The position numbers and the translations under genes were made by a program. The notes below the pieces were generated by a model, which saw only the letters and a program-made list of their open reading frames with translations, ran no database searches and was not told the origin of the DNA. A stretch of DNA of 64,000 bases from Trachythela sp. YZ-2020 (Eukaryota > Cnidaria > Anthozoa > Malacalcyonacea > Clavulariidae): NCBI GenBank assembly GCA_016169945.1, contig JADLSH010000218.1, positions 806,001 through 870,000 on the forward strand, read 5' to 3'. Shown piece by piece: positions 33,235 through 44,564 of this stretch. Position 1 is the stretch's first letter. Each line of letters begins with the position of its first letter.

Positions 33235-34640
33235 ATCGCGCCCTGCACTGTATTACATTGATCTTGCATTGCATTGTACTGTATTATAATGTATTATAAT
33301 GCGTTGTCTTGAAATTTCCTTGCACTGTATTACACTGTCTTGCATTGCATTGATTATTATTATTATTATCATTATTCTACTGCATTATATCTCATTGTAT
33401 TGTCTGGCATTGTGTTGCACTGCATTGCATTGTGTTGCATTACACTGTCTTGTATTGTGTTGCGCAGCATTGCATTGTGTTGCATTAGTCTGTCTTGCAT
33501 TGTATTGCATTGTATTGCACTGCATTGCATTGCACTGCATTGCATTGTGTAGCATTAGACTGTCTTGTATTGTGTTGCACTGCACTGCATTGCATTGCAT
33601 CATATTGCAGTGTGTTGCATTATACTGTGTTGCATTCTTCTGTATTGCATTGTGTTGTACTGCATAGCATTCCATTGTGTTGCATTACATTGTATTGTAT
33701 TGCATTGTGTTGCATTACACTGTCCTGTATTTTGTTGGCCTACATTGTATTACACTGTCTTGCATGTGTTGCACTGCATTGCATTGTGTTGCAGTAGACT
33801 GTCTTGTATTGTGTTGCAATGCATTGCATTGCATCGTATTGCAGTGTGTTGCATTATACTGTGTTGCATTCTTCTGTATTGCATTGTGTTGCACTGCATA
33901 GCATTCCATTGTGTTGCATTACATTGTATTGTATTGCATTGTGTTGCATTACACTGTCCTGTATTTTGTTGCACTGCATTGTATTACACTGTCTTGCATG
34001 TGTTGCACTGCATTGCATTGTGTTGCATTACATTGTCTTGCATTGTGTTCCACTGCATTGTATTGGGTTGCATTATACACTGTATTGTGTCACACTGCAT
34101 TACATTGCATTACATTACATTACACTGTCTTGTCTTGTGTTGCATTGCACTGCATTGCATTGTGCTGCATTATACACTGTCTTGTATTGTGTTGCATTGC
34201 ATTGTATTACACTGTCTTGTATTGTGTTGCACTGCATTGTATTGCATTGTGTTGCATTACACTATCTTGCATTGTGTTGCATTGCACTGCATTGCATTGT
34301 ATTGTATTGCATTACACTATCTTGTATTGTGTTGCACTACATCGCATTGTATTGCATTGCATTACACTTTCTTACATCGTGTTGCACTGCATTGCATTGC
34401 ATTGCATTGTATTGCATTATACTTTCTTGCATTGTGTTGCACTGCATTGCATTGCATTGTATTGCATTACACTATCTTGTATTGTGTTGCATTGCATTGT
34501 ATTGCACTACACGTTCTTGCATTGTGTTGCACTGCATTGCATTGTATTGCATTATTGTATTACACTGTCCGGAATTTGCATTGTATTGTATTGAGTTGCA
34601 TTGTATTGCTTTGTCTTGCATCTTACAATTGCTTTATGAG
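33235..34640. repeat. TGCATTG-rich satellite array
   Basis: About 1.4 kb made of short words (tgcattgcattg, tgtgttgcattacactgtct, tgtattg). Longer periods are superimposed: 33542-33780 recurs at 33781-34020 with few changes, a period near 239 bp, and a looser period of about 45-60 bp runs to the end. An ATT microsatellite lies at 33352-33372. The composition avoids stops, which produces long meaningless open frames in several frames on both strands. Confidence 0.9.
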
Positions 34641-35107
34641 TAGAATTCTAAACTACTTACTGTGGTCTTAATTCTACAATCAACAGCCTTTCAGTTAGCC
34701 TAATCTCAGACGTAACTCTAAATTCCACGGTCCCTTTTAAATAATGCTGACCATTCAATAAAATCTATATTATGAGAAGTCATCCCATGTACAAGCCTTA
34801 AGGTCTCTGGATGCCTCCTCGCCACTTCTATATATTTTGTATCAAATGTGTTCAAGTAATGTCTTATGTTTTGTAAATTAATTATTTAATTATTATTTAT
34901 TCATGTATTTACTTAATAAATTTATTTATTTGTGGTAAATAAAGAGATTTGAGATTTGAGATATTTTAGACATAGATACAATTAGTAATATACGATCAGT
35001 AATTTTTAACTTAGAATGAGGGTCACTACTTTATCAGTACATTTGTAATACTGTCAGGTGTTACCCTTGGTAAATAAAGACTCATCATCATCATCATCAT
35101 CATCATT
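34641..35107 (+). mobile_element. Two LINE-like 3' tails
   Basis: 34690 to about 34965 ends 'ggtaaataaagagatttgag' plus a repeat of 'atttgag'. 34966-35107 ends 'cttggtaaataaagactcat' followed by CAT repeats (to 35104). Both have the AATAAA-like signal and microsatellite end of LINE 3' UTRs, but no coding sequence is left. Identification is by form only. Confidence 0.45.
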
Positions 35108-35540
35108 ATTGCATTGTTTTACACAGTCTTACTGGCTTAGGATCTATTGCCTTGCTTTAAACTGTGTATTAAACTGCAGTATTGTATATCACTGAACTAC
35201 ACATTAACAATGTCTTTCGTTGTATTGCTCTGCGATAGCGCATCGTTTTGTAGAGTGGGGGAAGATTGCCGCTGGTTTTCAATATCGTTAAAACGTTAGA
35301 TAACCAACAACCATGCACTTGAAAAACACTAAACCTACCTATCACTTTACACCTAACCCAATTCCTAACCTCGAGCACTAATCCTTAAACTAACGCGAAC
35401 TCTAAGCTTTGTCTAACTATTTTGGAAACTCCCTCTCGTCCATCCCTTTTAGTCATTACCGTAATTGTCATTTTTCTAAATTGTCTAAAATATTAAAATT
35501 TGACAAACGCATTAATCGATTTTATTATATAAACTCCGGT
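35108..35540. other. Intergenic stretch, nothing recognised
   Basis: No gene or clear repeat; CTAACC-like words at 35348-35400 are too sparse to call telomeric. Confidence 0.4.
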
Positions 35541-35702
35541 GTGATATAGAGATTTTAACCACTGAGAAAAGTCGTATTCGACGCACGGTAAAAAATATCG
35601 TATCAACACAGGTAAAAATATCGTATTTTTACGTGTATTGATACGATTATCCAGCCAATGACAAGTCGCGAAATAAATGTAACTAACCAATCACAACGCT
35701 CC

Positions 35703-35710
35703 TTATATAA
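35703..35710 (+). promoter_or_regulatory. TATA-like box upstream of the recombinase gene
   Basis: TTATATAA about 75 bp before the ATG at 35786, in a sensible position for a core promoter of the recombinase gene. Based on sequence form only. Confidence 0.35.
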
Positions 35711-35776
35711 CTGATATTAAATTCGTCAAAAAATTTCAGCAGCCATTTTTCGAATTGTTTTTAAAATTTTTAAAAC

Positions 35777-37146
35777 TTGAAAACCATGAGCAGCCGATTC
35801 ACTGAAATTGATGAAAAGGACGTCGATAAGTTCAATGAAACAGAAGAAAATCAAAATACGAAAAGAAAAACAGAACTAGACGTCAGTTTAATTCATTCTT
35901 ACATCGCCACAGAAGGTGAATGCCATGTCAACAAACCGCCGAAAATGGAAGAGCTATCGCCGCCTCAGCTCGATACATATTTAAGTAAAGTTTTGCTGGC
36001 TGTCAGGAAAAAAAATGGAGAAGAATACGAGCCAACTACTCTTCGAGGGTTTCTGTCCTCGGTCGAACGTTATCTAAGAAAACATAAATACTGCGAGTCT
36101 GTAATTACGGGACAAAGTTTTGCCCGAACAAGAGAAACACTGAAGTCGAAACAAAAACAACTCAAGCGCCACGGAAAAGGGAACAAACCATTCGAAGCAG
36201 TTTCTCTGACCCAAGAAGAGATAGAAATGCTTTACAACAGCGATAATTTTGGCTGCAATAGCCCTCAAGCTCTTATAAATGTTTTTGGTACAACAACTGT
36301 TTACATTTTGGATTACGCGGCGGCAAAGGACAGCGTGATTTAAAATGGGGAGACCTTATTCTCAAGAAAGATACAAACTGCAAAGAACACCTTGAGTACA
36401 ACACTGAAAGGCAAACTAAGGCCCGAACCGGTGAAAATCCCGTTAATAGAAGATCGGTGAAACCGCGTATGTATGAAAACCTCTCGGCTGGCCATGAACG
36501 AAATCCCGTATTTTTGTACAAACTGTACAAAGTCAAACGACCGGAGTCCTTTTTGGATAGCAATGCTCCATTTTACCTCGGCATAAACCACGTAAATACC
36601 AGTAAACCAGATCTGCCTGGAGTGAAATGGTTTAAACCTCAACCAATGGGTGTCAACAAGATAAATTCTCTCATGAAAGATTGCGCACAGCTGGCTGGGA
36701 TTGGAAAGGACAAGCGAATAACAAACCACAGCGCTCGAAAGACACTTGTTCAAAAACTACAAGATAACAATATTCTTCCCACACAAATTGTACAAATAAC
36801 CGGTCACAATAATTTGCAGTCTGTTAACAATTGCAGCTCGTTGAGAGAACAACAACAACAAGATATTTCTTCGATTTTGTCTTCGGTGCCAAATGTGAGA
36901 GACGCGCGAACGTCGCTATCTTCGCAAGAGACAATTTCGTTTAACTTGAAGCAGGGTGTTGATAATCCATCCTCATCGCTTTTCCAGGTCAATTCCATTA
37001 CAGGAGGGACATTTAACATCAACATATCCAACGTTTCATCGTCTGCGTCAAACACAATGATAGCTGCTAGCCCGAAAGCTAAGAAACTACGACAACTATT
37101 ACCTCTTGAAAGTGATAGCAGCCAAGATGACAGCCAGGAAAAATGA
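35777..37146 (+). pseudogene. Tyrosine recombinase (Crypton/DUF3504-type), frameshifted and lacking the catalytic Tyr
   Basis: A protein of about 455 residues if read across one frameshift near 36290. The N-terminal helical region has PPKMEELSPPQLDTYLSKVL and EPTTLRGFLSSVERYLRKH. The catalytic domain follows: in the second frame FGLRGGKGQRDLKWGDL supplies the first Arg, NHSARKTLVQKLQDN gives the H-x-x-R box (about 36724-36768), and QITGHNNLQSVNNC gives the late His. At the place where this family has its nucleophilic Tyr (usually NxYS), the codon is TGC (Cys). The Ser/Asn-rich tail (GGTFNINISNVSSSASN) resembles the tails of DUF3504 proteins. The family resembles vertebrate ZMYM/QRICH1/KCTD1 recombinase-derived domains. 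With both changes the copy should be catalytically dead, although long and otherwise intact. Confidence 0.85.
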
Positions 37147-37540
37147 ACTGAAAACTTTAAAATGTTTGTTGAACTTTTTTATATTCTAATCGTTTTACAT
37201 TGTTACGAAACGATATATTGTTTAACAGTTTTTAATACCATTTTTGCCACTATTATACGTTGCATACATGCACAATTTTTTCATTCCTCTATGAATTTTG
37301 TATTAAATTTGTTTGAGTTTTATTGGTTTGTGTTGTAATGGTATAAATATTGTTTATTTAAAAATTATATCTCACTCGTTCGCTGCGCTCACTCGTGAGA
37401 TATCATTTTTTACACTCGAAATAAATTTCATATTTTCGCGCACCCATGTGTTAATCTCTATATAACTGAATATATTTTTTGCCCTGATAAGTATATTTTT
37501 CATGATATATAAACTGACTTGTCTTGGTATTTTATTATAG

Positions 37541-40500
37541 GAAGAGATGCCAGGTAGTTCAGGCACTTGCAAGTTTGTCGATGACGATGAGAAAGATATA
37601 TTTTCTGAGTTGCAGGCAGAAGTTACAGTTGCAGCACGTAGAGAAACAAATTCTCTCTTACGAAGACATGATTTCCACGGGATGTCAAACCTTAATTTCG
37701 TTGAGATAGTTGAAGAAATCAGGTGCCTGTGCCCCACAATTTACAAGTTTATAGCTGCAACATTAGACTTTTATGAAAATGAAAAAGATGGACACATGAC
37801 CTCCGCATTGATATATGGCTTGATAATGTTCAGACATTTCAAAGAATTAAGTTTGATTATAGTTAGGTTTGATACAACGAGCTAATACCATACTTCTATA
37901 ATTGATGCGGGGGCAAATATGCAGGTATATTTTACAGTTATTTTTAACACATCAATAAGATTCTTATCAGGTTCATCACTACTCACATAGAGTCAACGTT
38001 ATAGCAAACACGGAATCGTTTCAGCCCAACTTAGATACTTGTTAGGTTATTTAAACTAGCTTGACACATTTATTAGAGTTATCAAATCCACAATGCTCAT
38101 TGCTAAGCATAAATTGATACCGCGTCGTTGATCTTGCCGCGTTGTAGATCTTAAAATCTCTATTAATGTCAATTCATATGTACTCCTAATATGCACACGG
38201 AAATTGGAAAGAATAGGCGAATAATTCAGTTCAACCAGTTCCAGTCGAATGACAATTAATATAACGATTCAGTTATCCGGTGCATGGCCATTTTCTTCTC
38301 TCATTTTCGTCTTTCGTGTTCTTCTAAATTTACCTAGCTCTTGGACCAGTTGAACAGGTATGGTTTTTGCCTCAGCTCAAAGAAGAATATCCATTGGAGA
38401 CCATCTTATGGATAGTGCTGTGGAACTTATAAAGAAAGGTCACCGATTTGTTTTTGTGCTTGACAACATAGACTGGACTGTTAAAGAACATGAAATTAGG
38501 TCAGATCATCAGAACCAAGACGTATATGCCGTAGCAACCAGTCTCGTGTTTGACCATGTACCATCAATGCCTTCAACTCCATATTTCAACATAGAACGAA
38601 GCCTCGATGGATTAGACGTTAGAGCCATTAATTGTGACTCCCAATAAAGATTAAATTATGTCCACGAGGGAAAGGTGAATTTCAGATTTTTGCGAGAAAA
38701 CGTGTAGCAAAAATTTGCAAGTTATTGAACTTATTCGTATTGTAAAATTGAACAACAATCAATCAGACTACGAAGCAGGAGCGGCGGAACAGGGGGGGGC
38801 TATGGGTCAGATTGGAAGAACTTAATACGAAGATGTCAGATTCGTCGCTGCCTGAAATGCAAAATGAACAAAATAACCTGGTTTCTTTGTGTAAAATCTT
38901 CCCCAGAACGCAGGAAAGGCCATTTCAGAGACTCCAGAATCCGAAATTTTCCGGGGGAGCATGTATATCCTGGTAGCCCTCACTAAAGATCAGTAAAATA
39001 TGAATATGACGTCTGTTTCCGAAGTTATGAATACCCAAAAGTCAATTAACTTTAGATATACTACAATTTAGAAGCGCAGGAAAATCTTTACAGAAGTTAA
39101 GAACACTTAGCAGGTCAATTAGCAGGTTGCTCCCCGCAGCCCCCAATCCGCCATATTTGGGGTACTGCCTTGTAAAGATGTAAAAAATCTAAACGATGTG
39201 AAAAACGAAATATCAAAAATTTAACTGTGAATTTATCATCATGATTATATTAGTCGATCGCCGTTGTGAATGCCTATAGAGATCGGCCGGTCATATTTTA
39301 CCTAGTACTTAAATGCGGGTAAACTCGACCAATACCAGCTGCTTATAATGACTGTATATTGTTACTACTAGTTGTATTTTAGTAGGTTTAATTTTAATTT
39401 TTATATAATTAGGTATAAAGTTATTTTTGGAAGAATCCTATGTGAATTTCTGCCTGAATTCAAGTTTTTAAAAGACCTTGTTCCTGACCATACGCCATGC
39501 CTCTATGAAGATGAAATGAATTTGCGTTCATTGGTTGTACCCTTCCCAGTGATGATGAAAGATGAAAAAAATATGCTGATCTTGTCGCTGTTCTTGATAA
39601 ACTGGAGGTGTGGCTTCACGAGTTGTTCGCTAAAGCTGGATTGTGTAGCCCTCTTGAATCCAGCTCTACGAAATCATGCCAGATATTTGAAGGTGTTTCG
39701 GCCCGCCCAGGTCAACCACAGGTACATGTTCCACCAGCTCTTTCTGCGTCGGATCCCCTACCAACTGTACCATGCTATGTTGTCTAGGGTCCGATTACCT
39801 GGAGCTAAAGATCTTCGTGCCGGCTACCACTCTGCGAAAGATAGGTTGATCATCTTTATCCAATTCGGATTGTCGACTGGCACACAAAACGAAGTCTTCT
39901 GAAGGTACATTATGAAGAATACATTTCTATAGAACGTCATAGTATACATTAGCTCGTCACAATTAGGTGAAATTTATTCCAGCAGAGAAGACAGCTTCTC
40001 AAACTTATCTTCCATGCGCGGGTATACAGCTTTTTATCTGATGGAAATAGATTTCAACCAGTAGACGAAGACGGAGGATCGATATGTAATCAGTTATAGG
40101 TACGTTTGCACGCTGCGATTAGTCGGGCCGATTTTAAGTTTCGTTGAGTGTTACGTTCGCCACGTATTTTCAAATATCATTAACCTGCATCTCAAATCGG
40201 TCCGACAAATCGCAGCGTGTAAACGTACCTTAAATCACCAGGTAAGGAAAATAATCATTTTCCCACATCTTATAAATTTAATGGAATGAAAGTTCTATTT
40301 ACGATTTCAAATTAAGCATGTGTCCTACATTTTTGGGATGAGATAATAACTGATAAACAGTATCATTATTTAATGTGCATTTATATTTAAGTGCAAATAT
40401 TACAGTCTTGAGCTTACGCCATGTCGCTCGTCAACCACGTACCACTATGGTTGAAATGAAATCACACATGTTTACACGCAGTGTCATTCATCTGTTTCCA

Positions 40501-41673
40501 TAACCTTGGCATACTAATTGTAAGTCTACCATTAGCGTTCATGCTATTTCATCATCTTTTGAAAACTCACCCGAGTAAGTTTTACAAATTGCACGTTAAC
40601 TTATAACTTTACCTATTCAGAGCATGTTCCTTATTATAATATTTCAATTTTTTACTTAATATTCAAGAAGATGTTTAAGGATTCTGCCAGAGAGTTACGG
40701 ACGCTTAGATCATTCAGAGAAAAGTTTCAAAGAAGAAATGTAACATTAGACGTGAAGCACTTTGAAGACTGCGAACAACGTTTTGTAAGTGTTGGTAAAA
40801 GTTACACAGTTGAAGCCTTTTTAGAGTTATTTGAGATGGACACATCGCATGATTGTCCACGAAACCACCTTCCACCTCGTTCATATTTGATGCCTGATCA
40901 GTCATCTAAAATGGAATATTTCCACAAGACGATGGACAAGTTTATTGATGAATTCTTTAGCCCAGTTCTGGTTTCCTTCAATGATCCCCAAAGTGAAAAT
41001 GATGACCAAAACCACGAGTGCAATGATACAGATTTCGTTAGAAATTATTTCTTCTTACTGGCTAACTTTAAGGACGCTGTTAAGGAAGGTAACGGTTTAC
41101 GACTGCACCAACTACATAAGCAACTTCTACATCACTTCAAATCTGACTCTGGCCACAACGTTTTGCCATGGAAATGTTTATAAACATAATGCAGAATGAA
41201 GTACTCCTACCCAAAGAAGAAGCACACCAATGTATCTGTACCACCAATTGGCCAGGTGGAAAAGGGAGAAATAATGATATTGATCTTCTTCAAGAAAATC
41301 GAAACAAAGAATTGAAGAAATTAATAAAAGGAATGGGTGCAAACAAGACAGACAAATCGATTGATCGTGCCAGCAGAGCAGTTGGCAGAATAGAGAAAGT
41401 CGTTGAGAATCTCAATGCACAAGCAAACAGGAGATCATCATCTGGAACCCATAGTCACAGATCTTCCGTGGATGATGAGCTACAAATCATGAAAGATTTG
41501 CGGGAACTCAGACCAAACAGGAAGAGCATACAGTTCATTTCCTGGTATTTCTACTAATCCTTTGGCGATGTTAAATACTGAAGAATTTGAATCCTGGCTA
41601 CAACGACACAAGAAATACTTAATTCACAATGTTGCAGCTGAAGTGGAAGAAACAATTCAAATCAGTAGCCATT
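37541..41673 (+). pseudogene. DUF6589-like gene, locus 1 (exons 2-5)
   Basis: Exon remnants in the same order as in the second locus. Exon 37541 to about 37850 follows a TTATTATAG acceptor (RRHDFHGMSNLNFVEIVEEI, TSALIYGLIMFRHFKELS). Exon 38338 to about 38640 has LLDQLNRYG then, after a frameshift, DNIDWTVKEHEIRSDHQNQD and VYAVATSLVFDHV. Exon 39413-39904 has LCEFLPEFKFLKDLVPDHTP, a frameshift, then DQLTxVRLPGAKDLRAGYHS in part and a GTACAT donor. Exon 40668-41673 has FREKFQRRNVTLDVKHFEDC, LLPKEEAHQCICTTNWPGGK, DRASRAVGRIEKVVENLNAQ and a C-terminal EEFESWLQRHKKYLIHN. These blocks match proteins I recall from cnidarian genomes as DUF6589. The function is unknown. At least four frameshifts show it is decayed. 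An exon present in the family (after LIYG..FRHF) is not seen. Confidence 0.7.
40095..40235. mobile_element. Hairpin MITE in the last intron of locus 1
   Basis: AGGTACGTTTGCACGCTGCG (40098 on) is mirrored with one mismatch by the complement of 'cgcagcgtgtaaacgtacct' (to 40230); inner blocks gggccgattt/aaatcggtcc also pair. The left flank is TTAT and the right TTAA, so it may be another TTAA-type MITE with a mutated left target copy. Confidence 0.65.
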
Positions 41674-41942
41674 AGTGAATAAGGTATATGCTTAGCATGT
41701 ATTATGTGTAGCCCAAGACAAATAGATAGAGGTATTTGGATCGGAATGTCCTGTCGTAAATAATGTGTCGTAAATAACTTTAAACAGCATGACAATCTAA
41801 AATCACTTTCAATACTGTATTAATCAGATCTGATAAAGCTGTTAAATAAATTTCAAATTCAATACGAAACAGTACTTATGGTATGGTTGTGAATCAATCA
41901 GATCCTAACGTAATAATCACAAATAGAAAATATATTGTGCGA

Positions 41943-42178
41943 TTATTTATTGCAGTTACTACAGCACATAAACTTGTCATGTCTCTTAATGTGCGGAAGT
42001 TCTGCATCTAGACAACACCGTAAAAGGTACTTTCTCGTACACTCATTTTCCAGATGGCAATACTCTCTCATCTCTTCTCCCAAAATTTTTCTATTAACTG
42101 CTATGTCTGCATTGTTGTAGTATAATACTGCATTTGAAGAGTGTGCATATCTACCAGCTCTTCCTGTCTCTCGCATAT
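41943..42178 (-). pseudogene. RecQ-like helicase C-terminal fragment
   Basis: The frame reads RETGRAGRYAHSSNAVLYYN, then EEMREYCHLENECTRKYLLR, and ends DKFMCCSNCNK-stop. ETGRAGR is the conserved RecQ motif VI (usually QETGRAGRDG), followed by the Cys-rich zinc-binding region seen in RecQ helicases (C..C...CC..C). Only about 75 residues remain, and no helicase core is visible upstream in the window. It may be a transposon-borne or processed fragment; its left border sits just after the end of locus 1. Confidence 0.6.
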
Positions 42179-42422
42179 AACCAGTTGGCGTGAAAATGTA
42201 ACGGACTTAACTAGTCGTTGCCTGATGATTGCACAATTGCATGAAACTTGAAGTTGGAACAAGAATATTTTAAGATTTAATTCGTTATTTCGCTCTGCAA
42301 ATATTGTTTTTGTATTGAGCACTCTTAAATATACTACAACCACTACAAAATTATTAACTGGGAAATTGTCGAATTTCAGCCTTTATGAACAGATATGTTA
42401 ATACATCTAGCTATACGATCTA

Positions 42423-44100
42423 TTATGCATTTGATTTTAGGAGTGTTCTACAAACATCGCAACAGCAACAATTATTCTCCAACACGTCACTGTTATCCAC
42501 ATCAGTCCTCACAAGAGTCAGATAGCTTCCGTTTACGTTGAAATTACCAATTATACAAATACATTGTCTGATGGTTGGAGGTAATGTTTTCGCAAGGGAA
42601 AGGAAAACTGTCAAAATTATGCACTAATACCATTCATTAACAAAAGAAAAATTGAAGGAAATGCCAATAGTATCATGTACATTTACAAACTCAAAAAGTT
42701 ATATCTATTTACCTGCATCAAGTATAAGTTTCAGCTTGCTGTGATCTTCAGTATGTATCAACTTTTTAATAGTTTTTGACTTTGATTTGGGAACAAATTT
42801 CCAATCTTTCCGTGACTGATTTGATCCGGAAGCTGGAAAATCCATAAATTTACATGATTTAGCAAAAAAGATCAAGTTTTAAAATAGAGCGTTAAAAGTT
42901 CATATCAGATTGTAAACTGCTAATTTTTTCTGAACAAACAGATTTAGATTGCATATACCAGGAGCTCCATAATCTTTCCAATTCAAATCGATCATATAAA
43001 AATGATTCTGACTTTTCTATTTTTATACTCAGAATAAATTACAATGCAATAGGCCAAACGATTTTATATAGTATGATCAGTGGTCGGGTAAAAATTTAAG
43101 ATTCGTCTTTCGTAGAAGTTTATATCGGTACATTTGAACAGGTAAATTATATTAATAATAAAACAGGGTGCTATCATGAACATCAGCAAAAGTCCCATTA
43201 TATATTAGTGAACTGGCGATGAGGTGTAACACAAATTCTCAAAGTTTTAGAAAAAGCGCTTTAATACAATTCTGGCAAACTAATTCGCAATTTATTGTAA
43301 TTAACAATTATTGGATGAGGTTAAACATGATATCCAGAATTATCAAAACAGCTACTTTACACTCGTAACATAAGGTGTCACTCCTCGATATAACAAAAAT
43401 CATACTAAAATAGTGTCTAGCAATTCTAACAACGTCTCGATGTCAAAAGTAATTTAAAAAGAAGTCAATGTGAGAAAGGAGCACTAAACACTATTTTTGC
43501 AAACGTTTTGAACAGTTTACTCTTAATAATTCAATTTTTTGGGTTTGTTTTTGGTAGCAGACACCACGATTGTATTTTTATCAAAGTTTTAAATCCGTAA
43601 ATCCGGATCAACTTCGATCGGTTCGTGGTGTTTACCACAAAAATAAACAATTAGGATATTGAACACGTTGCAAAACTTTAAAGAGTTGAATTTGCAAATA
43701 GAAACTGTGATGATGCAAAAGAGCTATTAAGGCAAATAAAAATAAAAATGCTCATCTCTGAGTTTATAAGAATCAAAATTTTTCTTGTGCATAAATTGTT
43801 CATCTGTGGAACGCGTTACCAGATTTAATTAAAAGTAATTTAATTGTTTTTAGAAACAACTTAGGTCATTCTATTTTGCTAGATTGAATAATATTTTTGA
43901 AACTGTTAAAGTACGTAGTTATAAGATCATATGTCCTAAATGTTGGAGGATCAATGCCAGAACAATATGTAGTTTTTAATTATTCACATTATAATTATTC
44001 ACCTACACCATATGGGTTATTTTTTTAGAAAAATGAAACATTATCTTACCTTCTGATTCATCCGATACAGGTTCTGCAGGACTGTCAGATTTTTCCGATC
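42423..44100 (-). CDS. 3' end of an unidentified gene, three phase-consistent exons
   Basis: Three minus-strand exons join in one frame. Exon a 44050-44100 lies between a TATACTATAG acceptor and a GTAAGA donor and codes for SEKSDSPAEPVSDES. Exon b 42713-42832 lies between TTTTCCAG and GTAAAT and codes for SGSNQSRKDWKFVPKSKSKT and EDHSKLKLILDA. Exon c 42423-42607 follows TTTTGACAG, codes for VFLSLAKTLPPTIRQCICII and ends CCCCDVCRTLLKSNA-stop. All three junctions are phase 1, and 51 and 120 are multiples of three. The acidic/Ser-rich and Cys-rich parts suggest a nuclear or metal-binding protein, but I do not recognise the family. Upstream exons should lie right of 44100; a LINE begins at 44565. 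Confidence 0.5.
43190..43440 (+). repeat. Dispersed repeat Y, copy 1
   Basis: Matches 50808-51035 in order: 'ggcgatgaggtgtaacacaa', 'gttttagaaaaagcgcttt', 'ggcaaactaattcgcaattt', 'gaggttaaacatgatatcca', 'acactcgtaacataaggtgt'. It lies in the intron between exons a and b of the unidentified gene. Confidence 0.75.
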
Positions 44101-44564
44101 CTATAGTATAAAATGTTAAAAAGTTATAGGTCAGGGGGCTGACAAAAAGAATAGACTAATGTGAAATCCAGTGTGAAATTTTTGCTATTAAGTGGGGAGC
44201 GAAATTTGTCCCCATTGCAATACCACATGCCTTTAGCCGAAATTTCGAAATTGATTGTGTCAACCTAACGAAGTATTACAGGCATACGTTAATAAGTTGT
44301 ATTACAGTGATACAGGTATTTTTATAATACAAGTGTACTTTCGAGGCAGGTTTGGCACGCAAAACAATAAGTTTGATATCACGCGGACAAATGTTTTATG
44401 AGCCAAACAAAAAGTTTTGATTTACAAACTCTGCGGGATTCAACGTGTCTTACGGGTGAACAGACGTGCCTTTACGAGCTCCGACAACTTTTAGTAAACT
44501 TACAATATAATAACTGAATATTCGTCCATAGCTGGTATACCGATACTAAAGGACTATATCAATC

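Larger units (their letters stand above)
35540..37465 (+). mobile_element. Crypton/DUF3504-type tyrosine-recombinase element
   Basis: Candidate ends share 'atatagagatt..aac': 35543-35560 on the plus strand and the complement at about 37450-37464. A near-palindrome at about 35598-35648 (atcgtatcaacacaggtaaa paired with tttttacgtgtattgatacg) precedes the gene, and a second one (atatctcactcg / cgagtgagatat, 37367-37402) follows it. The element carries one recombinase gene, broken by one frameshift, in intron 1 of the C2C2/DUF6589-like locus 1. The boundaries are uncertain. Confidence 0.6.

Noticed and set aside
33299..34671. Long Cys/Leu/His-rich open frames in three plus frames and minus frames
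   Set aside because: They all come from the TGCATTG satellite, which lacks stop codons by composition. Overlapping frames are equally open and none has a domain.
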